Of a stretch of 15,279 nt of DNA, positions 7,990-15,171 are shown one piece after another. Origin of the DNA: Thermoplasmata archaeon (GTDB lineage: Archaea; Thermoplasmatota; Thermoplasmata; Thermoplasmatales; Thermoplasmataceae). Numbering within the stretch: position 1 is the first letter of the stretch; each line of letters starts with the position of its first letter. The stretch covers positions 1-15,279 of the forward strand of contig JAJZZZ010000019.1 of the NCBI GenBank assembly GCA_021797265.1, given 5' to 3'. The notes below the pieces were generated by a model, which was not told the origin of the DNA, did no database searches, and worked only from the letters and a program-made list of their open reading frames with translations. The position numbers and the translations under genes are program-made.

Positions 7990-8696
7990 TGCCCAACACC
8001 TCCCTGAATGTCGAATGAGTATTTCGAGCTTGAAATTACAAAAGCATAATCAGAAATAGTTGAGAATCCCTCCTCAAAATGTACAAGGTTCTTCCCTGAA
8101 GACTCCTTGACCTCCACCGATTTAATGGTTCCGATAGTCCCTACATGCTCTCCCCCAGTCAAGAATGCCCTGTTACCAGGCTGCATCTTCAGAACATGTG
8201 TGATGCTCTTCTTAGGGAGACCGGATATAATGACGTCACCGGTTGCTATGTCCTTTCTGTCAGTCAGCATGTTGGTTCCATCATGGAAGACCAGCATGAA
8301 TTTCTCATTGCCTACGGATACCTTGTTCATAACCTTCAGCGGTTTTTCAAGTGCTTTCTCAGATGTCTGTTCCTGAACAACAAGCCTTCCTTTTCTGTCA
8401 TATAGTACCCTGTAGTGCTTGTCAATTGGCAGGACAGAGAGGGAGTCCATAAAGCCAACACTGTGTCTCCTTTCCTTAAGCCTCTTTCCGTCAACGTTCA
8501 CTGCTCCGCTGTTGATCATCCTTGTGACTTCTCTCTCCTTGTCCCCAAGGTTCAGGTAATCCCTAAGAACTGTAAGTGCGGGAACACTGTCTGTCGAGTT
8601 ATGTTTTCCAGGTAATGGACTTACTCCCCAGAAATGGGTCTTTCTCGGCAGCTTCACCGATCGTGAAACAACCAGTCTCTTCGTCTTATTGATCAT
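7986..8696 (-). CDS. rps4e: 30S ribosomal protein eS4
   Basis: Archaeal/eukaryotic-specific small-subunit protein. The 236 aa fit the family (about 235-245). The N-terminal segment contains VKLPRKTHFWGVSPLPGKH. An S4-like RNA-binding region follows (about 40-85, VTRMINSGAVNVDGKRLKER). The central family domain includes HYRVLYDRKGRLV. A C-terminal KOW-like stretch near residues 185-200 includes LTGGEHVGTIGTI. The ATG at 8696 lies 11 nt inside the end of uL24. GGAGG nine bases upstream is supplied by codons of the uL24 acidic tail. Confidence 0.96.
   Translation of the reverse strand: MINKTKRLVVSRSVKLPRKTHFWGVSPLPGKHNSTDSVPALTVLRDYLNLGDKEREVTRMINSGAVNVDGKRLKERRHSVGFMDSLSVLPIDKHYRVLYDRKGRLVVQEQTSEKALEKPLKVMNKVSVGNEKFMLVFHDGTNMLTDRKDIATGDVIISGLPKKSITHVLKMQPGNRAFLTGGEHVGTIGTIKSVEVKESSGKNLVHFEEGFSTISDYAFVISSSKYSFDIQGGVGH
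7997..8003 (-). promoter_or_regulatory. Shine-Dalgarno of uL5, inside eS4
   Basis: The minus strand reads GGAGGTG, seven bases before the TTG start of uL5. The same bases encode the last Gly-Gly-Val codons of eS4. It decides the TTG start over the downstream ATG. Confidence 0.8.
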
Positions 8697-9225
8697 TCTC
8701 TACTCCCTCCTCTTCATCATCATCCTGTTCGTCTGAATCATCTTCATTTGCGTCTTCACTTTCCTCTTCTTCCGGCTCAGTTAATTCCTCCTCATCTTCA
8801 TCGGTGGAGTCTACCTCTGAGGGAGCTGCCTCAGATTCCTGAGACTCAACCACGGATGGTTCTTCAGACTCGACTGTTTCAGGAACAGGCTGCTCTGGAG
8901 GTTCTTCGGAAAGTGCAATGTTCTTCATTCCTGCAATTGATCTGAGATGATCGTATCTCTGGTGCCTTGAAAAGTCCAGCCTGGTAATTACCAGATCGGC
9001 AGGTCTTAAGAACAGTTCCTTCTGTTTACCGTCCTCCTTTGCAACTGAGATTCCCTCAATAGACACCATTGCTGAACTGTGGTCAACGGCTATTACTTTT
9101 CCGCCTTCGCCCTTTCTCTTACCGCTCTTAACTCTTACAATGTCCCCTACAGTGACGGGATAAGATCTGACGCCGAACTTCTTTCTCAGATCCGAATCTA
9201 GATTTACCCTAACTTTGCTATACAT
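8686..9225 (-). CDS. rpl24: 50S ribosomal protein uL24 with long acidic C-terminal tail
   Basis: Assembly-initiating large-subunit protein near the polypeptide exit tunnel. Residues 1-105 are a normal archaeal uL24: N-terminal DLRKKFGVRSYPVTVGD, KOW motif VRVKSGKRKGEGGKVIAVD (30-48), IEGISVAKEDGKQ and LVITRLDFSRHQRY. Residues 106-179 form a tail with no Lys or Arg and about 38 Asp/Glu in 74 positions, plus many Ser and Pro. Archaeal uL24 is usually about 115-125 aa, so the tail is extra. It is in frame, uninterrupted, and ends 11 nt inside eS4. The ATG at 9225 has GAGGG close upstream, 9 nt after the uL14 stop. The tail's function is unknown. Confidence 0.95.
   Translation of the reverse strand: MYSKVRVNLDSDLRKKFGVRSYPVTVGDIVRVKSGKRKGEGGKVIAVDHSSAMVSIEGISVAKEDGKQKELFLRPADLVITRLDFSRHQRYDHLRSIAGMKNIALSEEPPEQPVPETVESEEPSVVESQESEAAPSEVDSTDEDEEELTEPEEEESEDANEDDSDEQDDDEEEGVENDQ
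8706..8710 (-). promoter_or_regulatory. Shine-Dalgarno of eS4, inside the uL24 acidic tail
   Basis: The minus strand reads GGAGG, nine bases before the eS4 ATG, formed by Glu-Glu-Gly codons of the uL24 tail. Confidence 0.75.
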
Positions 9226-9234
9226 TTTCCCTCA

Positions 9235-9633
9235 CTACACTATGGTTGATGAGATGGCTGCTATTCTTGGCCATCTCTCTGCAGCCTCTCTGGCCACAGG
9301 TCCCTTGATCTCAGAGCCCCTCACTTCTCCCTCAGGTGTTACCAGAACAGCAGCATTTTCCTCAAACTGAACCATTGTGCCATCAGCTCGCCTGTATGGG
9401 CGTCTCTGCCTTATGACAACTGCATAGACAACCTTGCTCCTCATTTCAGGTGTCCCCTTCTTGACACTTGCTATGAACATGTCGCCAACGCCTGCTGCCG
9501 GAATTCTTCTTGCAACTCCATGCCAAGCTTTGACATCAATCAGACTGATTATCTTGGCCCCGCTGTTATCTGCACAGGGCATTGTTGCCCCAAGTGGCAA
9601 CCCCCTGATCTGTCTGCCTGCTATTCCCTTCAT
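9235..9633 (-). CDS. rpl14: 50S ribosomal protein uL14
   Basis: Large-subunit protein at the inter-subunit bridge region. The 132 aa are standard archaeal length. Signatures are GRQIRGLPLGATMPCADNSG (6-25), AKIISLIDVKAWHG, ARRIPAAGVGDMFIASVKKG and RQRRPYRRADGT. The ending EAAERWPRIAAISSTIV is typical of archaea. The ATG at 9633 overlaps the uS17 stop as ATGA, with AAGGTGA four bases upstream. Confidence 0.97.
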   Translation of the reverse strand: MKGIAGRQIRGLPLGATMPCADNSGAKIISLIDVKAWHGVARRIPAAGVGDMFIASVKKGTPEMRSKVVYAVVIRQRRPYRRADGTMVQFEENAAVLVTPEGEVRGSEIKGPVAREAAERWPRIAAISSTIV

Positions 9634-9956
9634 TGGCTCACCTTCTCTATGACTACGAAAGATATTGATTTTGCAAGTTTCCTTGTTTCAGCTATCTTGA
9701 CAACATCCCCTGCCTGAACATTCAGACAGGAAGGCAGATGTGCATGATATCTGGAGAATCGTGTCTCCTTTCTCTCATACTTCTTGACCTTTCTCTTCCT
9801 CTCCTGAACTACAGTTATACTGCCTTTCATGGAAGTTGACTCAACCTTTCCGTTAATGATCTGTCCCCTCACCTTGACTTCACCATGGAAAGGACATTTC
9901 TTATCATTGCATTCCCCTTCTGGAGCTTTTACGTTTAATCCAATGTTCTGTGGCAT
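9630..9956 (-). CDS. rps17: 30S ribosomal protein uS17
   Basis: Primary 16S rRNA-binding protein of the small subunit. The 108 aa have the archaeal N-terminus with paired cysteines (ECNDKKCPFHG, about 15-25), the OB-fold segment with GKVESTSMKGSITVVQERKR, and the conserved KKYERKETRFSRYHAHLPSC and VQAGDVVKIAETRKLAKS. The frame is open to a GTG at 9968. However, that GTG lies inside a GGGGGTG site nine bases upstream of the ATG at 9956, which overlaps the preceding stop as TAATG. I therefore choose 9956. Confidence 0.96.
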   Translation of the reverse strand: MPQNIGLNVKAPEGECNDKKCPFHGEVKVRGQIINGKVESTSMKGSITVVQERKRKVKKYERKETRFSRYHAHLPSCLNVQAGDVVKIAETRKLAKSISFVVIEKVSQ

Positions 9957-10255
9957 TAGTTTGTGCACCCCCTGCTAAGTGTTTTCAATATTTTCCTCTG
10001 ATTTTTGAGCCTGTCTTCCGGCCTCATAAGAATGGCATCCCCCTCTATTGTGAACGCGGATGACCCAAGTTTTATTCTGAATTTACCAGTATGCTTTGGA
10101 ATATACATTTTAGATTCACCCATTATAGTAAACATCCTTCTTGATTCCTGGAAGACAATTCCTGACTTACCTTCATTGTTTTTGTTGGAATGGTTCACCA
10201 CTTCGATTTCACATCCGAGATACTCCTCCAGATATGGCCTAATATCTGTTCTCAT
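9956..10255 (-). CDS. rnp1: Ribonuclease P protein component 1 (Rpp29/Pop4 family)
   Basis: Protein subunit of archaeal RNase P, which removes the 5' leader of precursor tRNAs. The family adopts an Sm-like barrel and works with the RNase P RNA. The 99 aa show the pattern LGCEIEVVNHSN, then KSGIVFQESRRMFTI (30-44) and a late EGDAILMRPEDRLKNQRKIL segment, all conserved in Rpp29. Its place between SUI1 and uS17 is the usual archaeal context. The ATG at 10255 overlaps the aIF1 stop as ATGA, with AGGTGA four bases upstream. Confidence 0.93.
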   Translation of the reverse strand: MRTDIRPYLEEYLGCEIEVVNHSNKNNEGKSGIVFQESRRMFTIMGESKMYIPKHTGKFRIKLGSSAFTIEGDAILMRPEDRLKNQRKILKTLSRGCTN

Positions 10256-10554
10256 GAAATCACCTCTGTCTTGAAACCCATCTGTTCAAGGAATTTCTTG
10301 ACGTTGTCTCTGTGGTCACCCTGAATTTCTATGACTCTGTTATCCTTCACAGTGCCTCCTGAAGCAACTTTCTTCTTTAGCTCCTTGGCTATATCCCAGA
10401 TATCTTCCAGCTTAGGATCAATTCCCTCTATTATTGTAACATTCTTACCGTATCTTCTCTTGTCTACACTGACCTTAACTGTCTGATTATCACGGGTAAA
10501 ACCTTCCCAAGGCTGAAGCTCCTTGGGCAGTCCTGTGAAGTTCTTCTCCTTCAT
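10252..10554 (-). CDS. sui1: Translation initiation factor aIF1 (SUI1 family)
   Basis: Binds the small subunit near the P site and enforces correct start-codon choice. The 100 aa protein carries a SUI1 domain at about residues 25-98, with RRYGKNVTIIEG (33-44), the KKKVASGGTVKDNRVIEIQG segment (60-79), GDHRDNVKKFLEQMGF and a basic recognition loop. The N-terminus (KELQPWEGFTRDN) resembles other archaeal aIF1. The ATG at 10554 overlaps the uL29 stop as ATGA, with GGAGG ten bases upstream. Its presence in the ribosomal operon is conserved in Euryarchaeota. Confidence 0.95.
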   Translation of the reverse strand: MKEKNFTGLPKELQPWEGFTRDNQTVKVSVDKRRYGKNVTIIEGIDPKLEDIWDIAKELKKKVASGGTVKDNRVIEIQGDHRDNVKKFLEQMGFKTEVIS

Positions 10555-10754
10555 CTTTTAATTTCCTCCGTATGAAGAACGGTGTTTATTCTGGCGATCT
10601 GCCTTCTTATTGACTTGATTTTTCCAGGGTTAATCGGAGCTCCACCCATAGCAACTGAAGCACGCTCCTTAAGAAGTGCCTCCTTAAGGGACTTCAACTG
10701 ATCCTGGACTTCTGCCTTACTCATTTCTCTGAGCTTCTTTGCTCTCAGTTCCAT
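10551..10754 (-). CDS. rpl29: 50S ribosomal protein uL29
   Basis: Small helical-hairpin protein near the polypeptide exit tunnel. The protein reads [20 protein letters not shown] and continues with [13 protein letters not shown] and [18 protein letters not shown], the typical two-helix pattern. The frame is open to 10796, but homology to archaeal uL29 begins at the [10 protein letters not shown] segment. I choose the ATG at 10754 (67 aa). A GGAGG lies 12 bases upstream, slightly far. The ATG at 10763 is only three bases from it, and the ATG at 10724 would lose conserved residues. The gene overlaps the uS3 end by 38 nt. Identity is sure, start moderately so. Confidence 0.92.
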   Translation of the reverse strand: MELRAKKLREMSKAEVQDQLKSLKEALLKERASVAMGGAPINPGKIKSIRRQIARINTVLHTEEIKR

Positions 10755-11391
10755 CTTTCTCATTCTCCTCCATTGGTACACTTTCTGCTGAAACATTATT
10801 CTGAAGTTTTACAGTAATGTCATCGGGAAGCCTGTAGTCATTTCTGAGCATCTTAACGCTTACACCAATTATTCCCAGTTTCAGCTTTGCTGCAGAAAAG
10901 CCGACTTCCATTCCACTTCTGGCTGGTTCCCCGGAGTACTTTATTGAACCGAACATGAATTTCTGTGATCTTGCCCTTTCTCCGGAAATTTTCCCTCCGA
11001 TTCGGATCATGACACCTCTTGTCCCACTATCTATAATTCTCCTAAGTGAAGTATTTCCCGCCTTTCTATAGGACCAACCCTTTTCAAGAGAAAGTGCAAT
11101 CTTCCTTGCAACAACCTGAGGATTCAGGTCAGGATTGTCGACCTCCTTGACCTCTATCTGTGGAGATTCTACGCCATACTTCTTTTCAAGTGTTTCTGTG
11201 ATCTCCTGAACCTTGCTACCATGTCTCCCGATTACAAGGCCCGGCTTGTTTACAGAAAGGGTGATGTTTGTGCCGAATGGTGTTCTTTTCATCTCCATTC
11301 CGCCAAAACCTGCAGTGTCCGTTTCCCGTCTGATATACTCAGTAACCAGGAGTTTGTTTATGTTGTTTGAGATGAATTTTCTCTCTTTCAT
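10717..11391 (-). CDS. rps3: 30S ribosomal protein uS3
   Basis: Small-subunit head protein at the mRNA entry tunnel. The 224 aa contain an N-terminal archaeal segment ([20 protein letters not shown]) and a KH domain with the GxxG loop VIGRHGSK (about 53-60). The C-terminal domain contains [29 protein letters not shown] (split across 110-138) and [20 protein letters not shown]. The last 27 or so residues are polar and Glu-rich, and their codons overlap the uL29 start. The ATG at 11391 overlaps the uL22 stop as ATGA, with GGAGG seven bases upstream. Confidence 0.97.
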   Translation of the reverse strand: MKERKFISNNINKLLVTEYIRRETDTAGFGGMEMKRTPFGTNITLSVNKPGLVIGRHGSKVQEITETLEKKYGVESPQIEVKEVDNPDLNPQVVARKIALSLEKGWSYRKAGNTSLRRIIDSGTRGVMIRIGGKISGERARSQKFMFGSIKYSGEPARSGMEVGFSAAKLKLGIIGVSVKMLRNDYRLPDDITVKLQNNVSAESVPMEENEKDGTESKEAQRNE

Positions 11392-11840
11392 TCTGACTCC
11401 TCCTTTACAACTATTTCAAGGTTGATCAGATCCTTGAAGTTGGCACCAGCCCTTCCATAGGCCTTTGGTGTGTACTTCTTGACCATTCTGCCTTTGGATG
11501 CAGCTATGTGAACAATTTTCAGGTTGTCCGTGTCAAGGCTTTTGAATTCTGCATTTGCTTCCACATTGTTGACCAGATCCTGGAAAGCCTTCGCTGCTCT
11601 AACAGGATAACGCCCAGGTCCAACCTTTCCCTTTCTGTGGGAAACGGAATCAAGGTATCTGAAGTATGGAACAGGATGTGTTTTCCTGATGACCCCCTCC
11701 AGAATCTCCTTGGCCATTGTCAGGGGCTTTCCCCTGAGATAATGTGCAATGTTAACTGAGTCCTTCATAGAAACATCTGCCTCCTTAACCCTCGCGATTG
11801 CAGATCTTTCCGGCAATTCCTTAATTGAGTATCCTTTCAT
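11388..11840 (-). CDS. rpl22: 50S ribosomal protein uL22
   Basis: Large-subunit protein whose beta-hairpin lines the exit tunnel. Segments typical of archaeal uL22 are [20 protein letters not shown] at the start, [20 protein letters not shown] and [21 protein letters not shown] hairpin region with [20 protein letters not shown] follows. A GTG at 11849 overlapping the uS19 stop is possible. The ATG at 11840 is better placed, since TGAAGTGAT (seven of nine bases matching GGAGGTGAT) precedes it. This gives 150 aa. Confidence 0.95.
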   Translation of the reverse strand: MKGYSIKELPERSAIARVKEADVSMKDSVNIAHYLRGKPLTMAKEILEGVIRKTHPVPYFRYLDSVSHRKGKVGPGRYPVRAAKAFQDLVNNVEANAEFKSLDTDNLKIVHIAASKGRMVKKYTPKAYGRAGANFKDLINLEIVVKEESE

Positions 11841-11845
11841 TGTTA

Positions 11846-12304
11846 TCACTTCAACGGCATGAACTTCGAAGATCTTGTTGCACCGACACCAGGTCCGGAA
11901 TGTTTGACTGCCTTTCTTGTAAGGGCAAACTCCCCAAGGAAATGCCCTATCATTTCAGGGCGAATTTCAAACTTCACGTAGCTGTTCCCGTTATACACTT
12001 CCATGACCTTCCCCACTGATTTTGGAAGAATTACAACATCCCTTACATGAGTCTTGTACTCAGTCACAGATGGGTCCTGAAGTTTCTCGTATACGATGGT
12101 CTGTTCGTGATTCTTCTCCCTTTTCAAACTCCTTCTTGGTCTAGATGGGAGTATGCTCATTACCTGCTGGAGATCCATCTTCTGGAGTTCCTCTAGGGAG
12201 TAACCCTTGTATTTGAACTCCTTGGATCTCCCCATTACTATCTTCTGGGACTTTCGTGATCTCCTCTTTATTGATTTTACAGATGCCTGCTTATTCTGCG
12301 CCAT
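11846..12304 (-). CDS. rps19: 30S ribosomal protein uS19
   Basis: Small-subunit head protein. From about residue 24 the protein follows archaeal uS19: SKEFKYKGYSLEELQKMDL, then LPSRPRRSLKRE and THVRDVVILPKSVGKVMEVY. The C-terminal MIGHFLGEFALTRKAVKHSG and GPGVGATRSSKF complete the match. The first 23 residues form a basic Lys/Arg/Ser/Gln arm. The ATG at 12304 is preferred because GGAGG lies eight bases upstream and it forms a TAATG junction with uL2. An internal Met at residue 24 would give a 129 aa form without such a site. Total is 152 aa. Confidence 0.95.
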   Translation of the reverse strand: MAQNKQASVKSIKRRSRKSQKIVMGRSKEFKYKGYSLEELQKMDLQQVMSILPSRPRRSLKREKNHEQTIVYEKLQDPSVTEYKTHVRDVVILPKSVGKVMEVYNGNSYVKFEIRPEMIGHFLGEFALTRKAVKHSGPGVGATRSSKFMPLK

Positions 12305-12996
12305 TAGGATTTCCTCCTCTTAGGTGATAGTCTTCCAACCTTCCTTCCAGGCGGAGTACCTCTTCCCACTGTACTGGCTCTTCCTACATGCTGGTGATTT
12401 CCTCCCCCATGTGGGTGGTTTACGGCATTCATGGCAACTCCTCTTACAGAATATGGCCTTCTTGCCTTGCTCCTTAGATAGTGAGTCTTCTTTCCTGCTT
12501 TAAGAACAGGAATATCCTTTGCTCCTGATCCTGCAAGAAAACCAATAGTTGCTTTGCACATAGGGTTGAACTGCTTCATCTTTCCAGAGGGTAGTCTCAC
12601 TGATACAGTAAGACCATGGCTTACCACAAGTGAACTGCTTCCTCCGGTTCTGCAAAACTTCCCTCCATCTCCCGGCATACTCTCAATGTTATGAACGTAA
12701 GATCCGTCAGGAATTCTCCCCAGTGCCAGAGTGTTTCCTATTTCCGGAGCTGCACCCTCTCCAGAAGTAAGCTCCTGACCAACATAGGCTCCTGAAAATG
12801 CAAGTTGAAGTCTTCTTTCACCGTCTGTTCTGTTAAGCACTATGATTGGAGTGTTCCTTCCAGGTGCATGTATCAACTGTTTAACCTTGTATGAGCCTTC
12901 ATCAGCTAGTTTTATCTCTCCGAGATGCCTGTGACTGGGACTCCTATAAACAAGCCCTCCCTTTCCTCTTCTCTGTGCTACAATATGCTTTCCCAT
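12304..12996 (-). CDS. rpl2: 50S ribosomal protein uL2
   Basis: Core large-subunit protein at the peptidyl transferase centre and subunit interface. The 230 aa are near the usual archaeal length. Signatures are [27 protein letters not shown], and the strictly conserved [13 protein letters not shown] (193-205), which includes the His region tied to peptidyl transferase activity. A basic C-terminus reads [20 protein letters not shown]. The ATG at 12996 follows GAGGTGA by four bases, and that site overlaps the uL23 stop codon. Confidence 0.98.
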   Translation of the reverse strand: MGKHIVAQRRGKGGLVYRSPSHRHLGEIKLADEGSYKVKQLIHAPGRNTPIIVLNRTDGERRLQLAFSGAYVGQELTSGEGAAPEIGNTLALGRIPDGSYVHNIESMPGDGGKFCRTGGSSSLVVSHGLTVSVRLPSGKMKQFNPMCKATIGFLAGSGAKDIPVLKAGKKTHYLRSKARRPYSVRGVAMNAVNHPHGGGNHQHVGRASTVGRGTPPGRKVGRLSPKRRKS

Positions 12997-13005
12997 TAAT
13001 TCACC

Positions 13006-13260
13006 TCAGAATATTCCTATTCTTCCCCCTATCTCATCTGCAGAGAATTCAGAGGAAAGTGTTACAACTGCCTTTTTTCCCCTTTTTGTTATGGCAATGT
13101 TCACGGAAAGTACCTTGACTGCAAACCTCTCTTCCACTTCCTTCTTAATCTCATCTCTTCTTGATCTTCTGTCAACATAGAACGAGAGTTTGTTCTCTCT
13201 TTCCATCTGCAGCATGGTCTTTTCTGTGGCTATCGGTCTAATTATCAGATCTGTTGTCAC
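13006..13260 (-). CDS. rpl23: 50S ribosomal protein uL23, GTG start
   Basis: Exit-tunnel rim protein and a docking site for SRP and nascent-chain factors. The 84 aa contain the family signature IRPIATEKTMLQMERENKLSF near the start, YVDRRSRRDEIKKEVEERFAVKVLSVN, and a C-terminal strand pair. Length is normal for archaea. The start is a GTG at 13260, overlapping the uL4 stop as GTGA, with GGTGA six bases upstream inside uL4. Confidence 0.96.
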   Translation of the reverse strand: MTTDLIIRPIATEKTMLQMERENKLSFYVDRRSRRDEIKKEVEERFAVKVLSVNIAITKRGKKAVVTLSSEFSADEIGGRIGIF

Positions 13261-14018
13261 TGCTTCTCACCATCCAGTTGTTTCAGTGAGGATTCTGTGA
13301 AAATGGTCAGCCTTCCCGCAACTCCTCCTGGAGCAAGCTTCCTTATGCTCATGCTTGAATAGGTTGCAATATCAACTCCAGGCAGAGATTTAAAAGCCCG
13401 GAGATTATCATAATTGTTTCCAACGATCAGTACACTCTTCGGGGTTCTGTATCTCCTCCCCCTCATCTTTCCGCGTCCTGCTCTGACCTTTGTTCCATCT
13501 TTTGCCCTCTGGACATCATCATAAAGCCCAATGGATTCAAGGAACTCAACAGCGTCTTTTGTCCTCCTTATTGATTCTATGGCATCCTCAACAACCACGG
13601 GAAGAGTGATTTCTTCAGGAATCCTGTGACCTCTTGCCTTGACAGCTTCCTTGCTGGATGTGAGTGCAATAGAACTGAACTTTGCCATCTTTCTCTCCTT
13701 TCTGTTGATTCCTTTAAAGAGGACTTTCTCGGTCCTTGGGGAATGTGCACTTTTACCCTTGACAAAGTTTGCCAGAAGTACTGCAGTTGATGACCCAGAT
13801 GTTCTGGGGATCCTTGCGGTACCATGTCCTGGTCCAGCATTGTGACCCACTCTTCTCATTCCTGCTGTGGGGCTTGAACCATATGGTTGCCTAAGTGAGA
13901 GTGAAATTGCATTGAATGCCTTTCTCACAAGATCAACTCTGGGCGTAAAGGAGAATACAGGTGGAAGGTCAACCTCCCCTTTCTTCTCTCCGCTTTTTGA
14001 ATATACATTAACTTTCAC
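13257..14018 (-). CDS. rpl4: 50S ribosomal protein uL4, GTG start
   Basis: Large-subunit protein with an extended loop reaching the exit tunnel. The 253 aa include the N-terminal domain with LPPVFSFTPRVDLVRKAFNA, the loop with RQPYGSSPTAGMRRVGHNAG and PGHGTARIPRTSG, and later RGRKM-like basic segment GRGKMRGRRYRTPKSVLIV and ending KLAPGGVAGRLTIFTESSL. These match archaeal uL4. The start is a GTG at 14018, two bases after the uL3 stop, with GGGTGA six bases upstream. In Bacteria uL4 autoregulates this operon. Whether it does so in archaea is not shown by this sequence. Confidence 0.96.
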   Translation of the reverse strand: MKVNVYSKSGEKKGEVDLPPVFSFTPRVDLVRKAFNAISLSLRQPYGSSPTAGMRRVGHNAGPGHGTARIPRTSGSSTAVLLANFVKGKSAHSPRTEKVLFKGINRKERKMAKFSSIALTSSKEAVKARGHRIPEEITLPVVVEDAIESIRRTKDAVEFLESIGLYDDVQRAKDGTKVRAGRGKMRGRRYRTPKSVLIVGNNYDNLRAFKSLPGVDIATYSSMSIRKLAPGGVAGRLTIFTESSLKQLDGEKQ

Positions 14019-14020
14019 GT

Positions 14021-15010
14021 TTAATCACCCTGTTTAGATTCCCTGGAAACATATGAGACGCTGAGGTTGCTGACTGCAGGAGTCTTCTGTCTTGCTGGCT
14101 CTCTCAGCTTTATAAGCCTCTTGTTTGGCCCAGGAATAGATCCATGAAGAAGGACGTAATCTGTCCTGACCAGACCATAACCTGGGTATCCTCCCTTTAC
14201 ATTAACGTCCATTTCGTTCTCATTCTTTGCAAACCTTATTACACGGATATTATGTACTGTGCGCTGGTGTGTTCCCACCTGACCAGCCTGAGGTACAGTA
14301 TTTCTGACCCAGTCAGGATGCCATGGTCCCAGAGTACCTATCATTCTCCTGTGTTTCCTGTTCTTCTTCGGAAGTAACTTAACGCCGAATCTCTTAACAT
14401 GACCCTGGAAACCTTTCCCCTTGGTCACTCCTATTACATCTACAAAATTACCGGCAGCACTGAAGTCGGAAAAACTGATCTCCTTTCCAAGTTTTTCCTC
14501 AGCATATTTCATCTTTGCTGAAAGATCTGAACCGCCTATTCTTATCTCAAAAATTTCAGGAGATTTAGAGGGCACTCCGGTAATTTTGGATGGGTTTGTA
14601 TGGACTATAAGCCTTACATCAGAAACATTCGTCACTTCCGGAGAGGATGGATCTTTCTTCCTTGGAGGCAATCTCCTTTGAAGATTCTTGTCTGTTTCCT
14701 TTGTCCATTTCTCCCCTGATATGAACAAACCCTCTTCTGATTCTTCATAATATCTTATTCCTACAACAGAAAGAGGCGGAACCTCTACAACTGTTACTGG
14801 CATCATTATGTTCTGTCCGGCAGTGACACTGGATTTACGATAGTCTACAACCTCGACATGAGTCATTCCTACCTTGTAGCCTGCGAAGGCCTGAAGTTTT
14901 GGATTGCCTTCAGTCTCGGGCCAGCTCCTTATGTCACCTTGCAGTTTCTTTGCTCTTACCCTAGGGTAATATCCCATTGATCCCCGTCTGGGGTGATGTG
15001 GCGTTGCCAT
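14021..15010 (-). CDS. rpl3: 50S ribosomal protein uL3, first gene of the operon
   Basis: Core large-subunit protein whose loop reaches toward the peptidyl transferase centre. The 329 aa fit archaeal uL3. Signatures are HHPRRGSMGYYPRVRAKK (5-22), AFAGYKVGMTHVEVVD (41-56), DVIGVTKGKGFQGHVKRFGV (191-210) and KNRKHRRMIGTLGPWHPDW. The ending PGPNKRLIKLREP and the C-terminal region also match. The ATG at 15010 has GGTGA six bases upstream. The gene is preceded by the only sizeable gap in the window, so it is the first gene of the unit. In many Euryarchaeota uL3 leads this operon. Confidence 0.97.
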   Translation of the reverse strand: MATPHHPRRGSMGYYPRVRAKKLQGDIRSWPETEGNPKLQAFAGYKVGMTHVEVVDYRKSSVTAGQNIMMPVTVVEVPPLSVVGIRYYEESEEGLFISGEKWTKETDKNLQRRLPPRKKDPSSPEVTNVSDVRLIVHTNPSKITGVPSKSPEIFEIRIGGSDLSAKMKYAEEKLGKEISFSDFSAAGNFVDVIGVTKGKGFQGHVKRFGVKLLPKKNRKHRRMIGTLGPWHPDWVRNTVPQAGQVGTHQRTVHNIRVIRFAKNENEMDVNVKGGYPGYGLVRTDYVLLHGSIPGPNKRLIKLREPARQKTPAVSNLSVSYVSRESKQGD

Positions 15011-15040
15011 TCGAATTCACCATTGACCGTTACACTGTCT

Positions 15041-15065
15041 GATGAGATCAAAAGATTGATTCATC
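15041..15065 (-). promoter_or_regulatory. Candidate leader hairpin upstream of uL3
   Basis: On the minus strand GATGAATCAA pairs with TTGATCTCATC through 10 base pairs with one bulged C, closed by a TCTT loop. It ends 30 nt before the uL3 start codon, within the likely 5' leader. It is A+U rich (three G-C pairs), so stability at high temperature is uncertain. A ribosomal-protein autoregulatory site is one possibility; chance is another. Confidence 0.4.
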
Positions 15066-15128
15066 TACTGGGTTGCCATATAGCATTGCCCATAGTGTAT
15101 GGTTGAAGTGTACCGTTAACCCAAGAGC

Positions 15129-15138
15129 ATATTTAAAT
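15129..15138 (-). promoter_or_regulatory. Candidate TATA box for the uL3 operon
   Basis: The minus strand reads ATTTAAATAT, resembling an archaeal TATA box. Transcription would start about 25 nt downstream, near 15105, leaving a leader of about 95 nt that includes the hairpin. The box at 15172-15181 could also serve this direction. Confidence 0.4.
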
Positions 15139-15171
15139 GTTCACAACATTTTCATTTCACCAGACAATAAG

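Noticed and set aside
8686..8910. Frameshift or gene fusion as the origin of the uL24 tail
   Set aside because: The frame is continuous into the normal eS4 overlap, and the tail is low-complexity acidic sequence, not a recognisable second domain.
15076..15102. Inverted ends CCATA...TATGG in the uL3 leader
   Set aside because: Only five pairs around a 17-base loop; too weak to call a structure.
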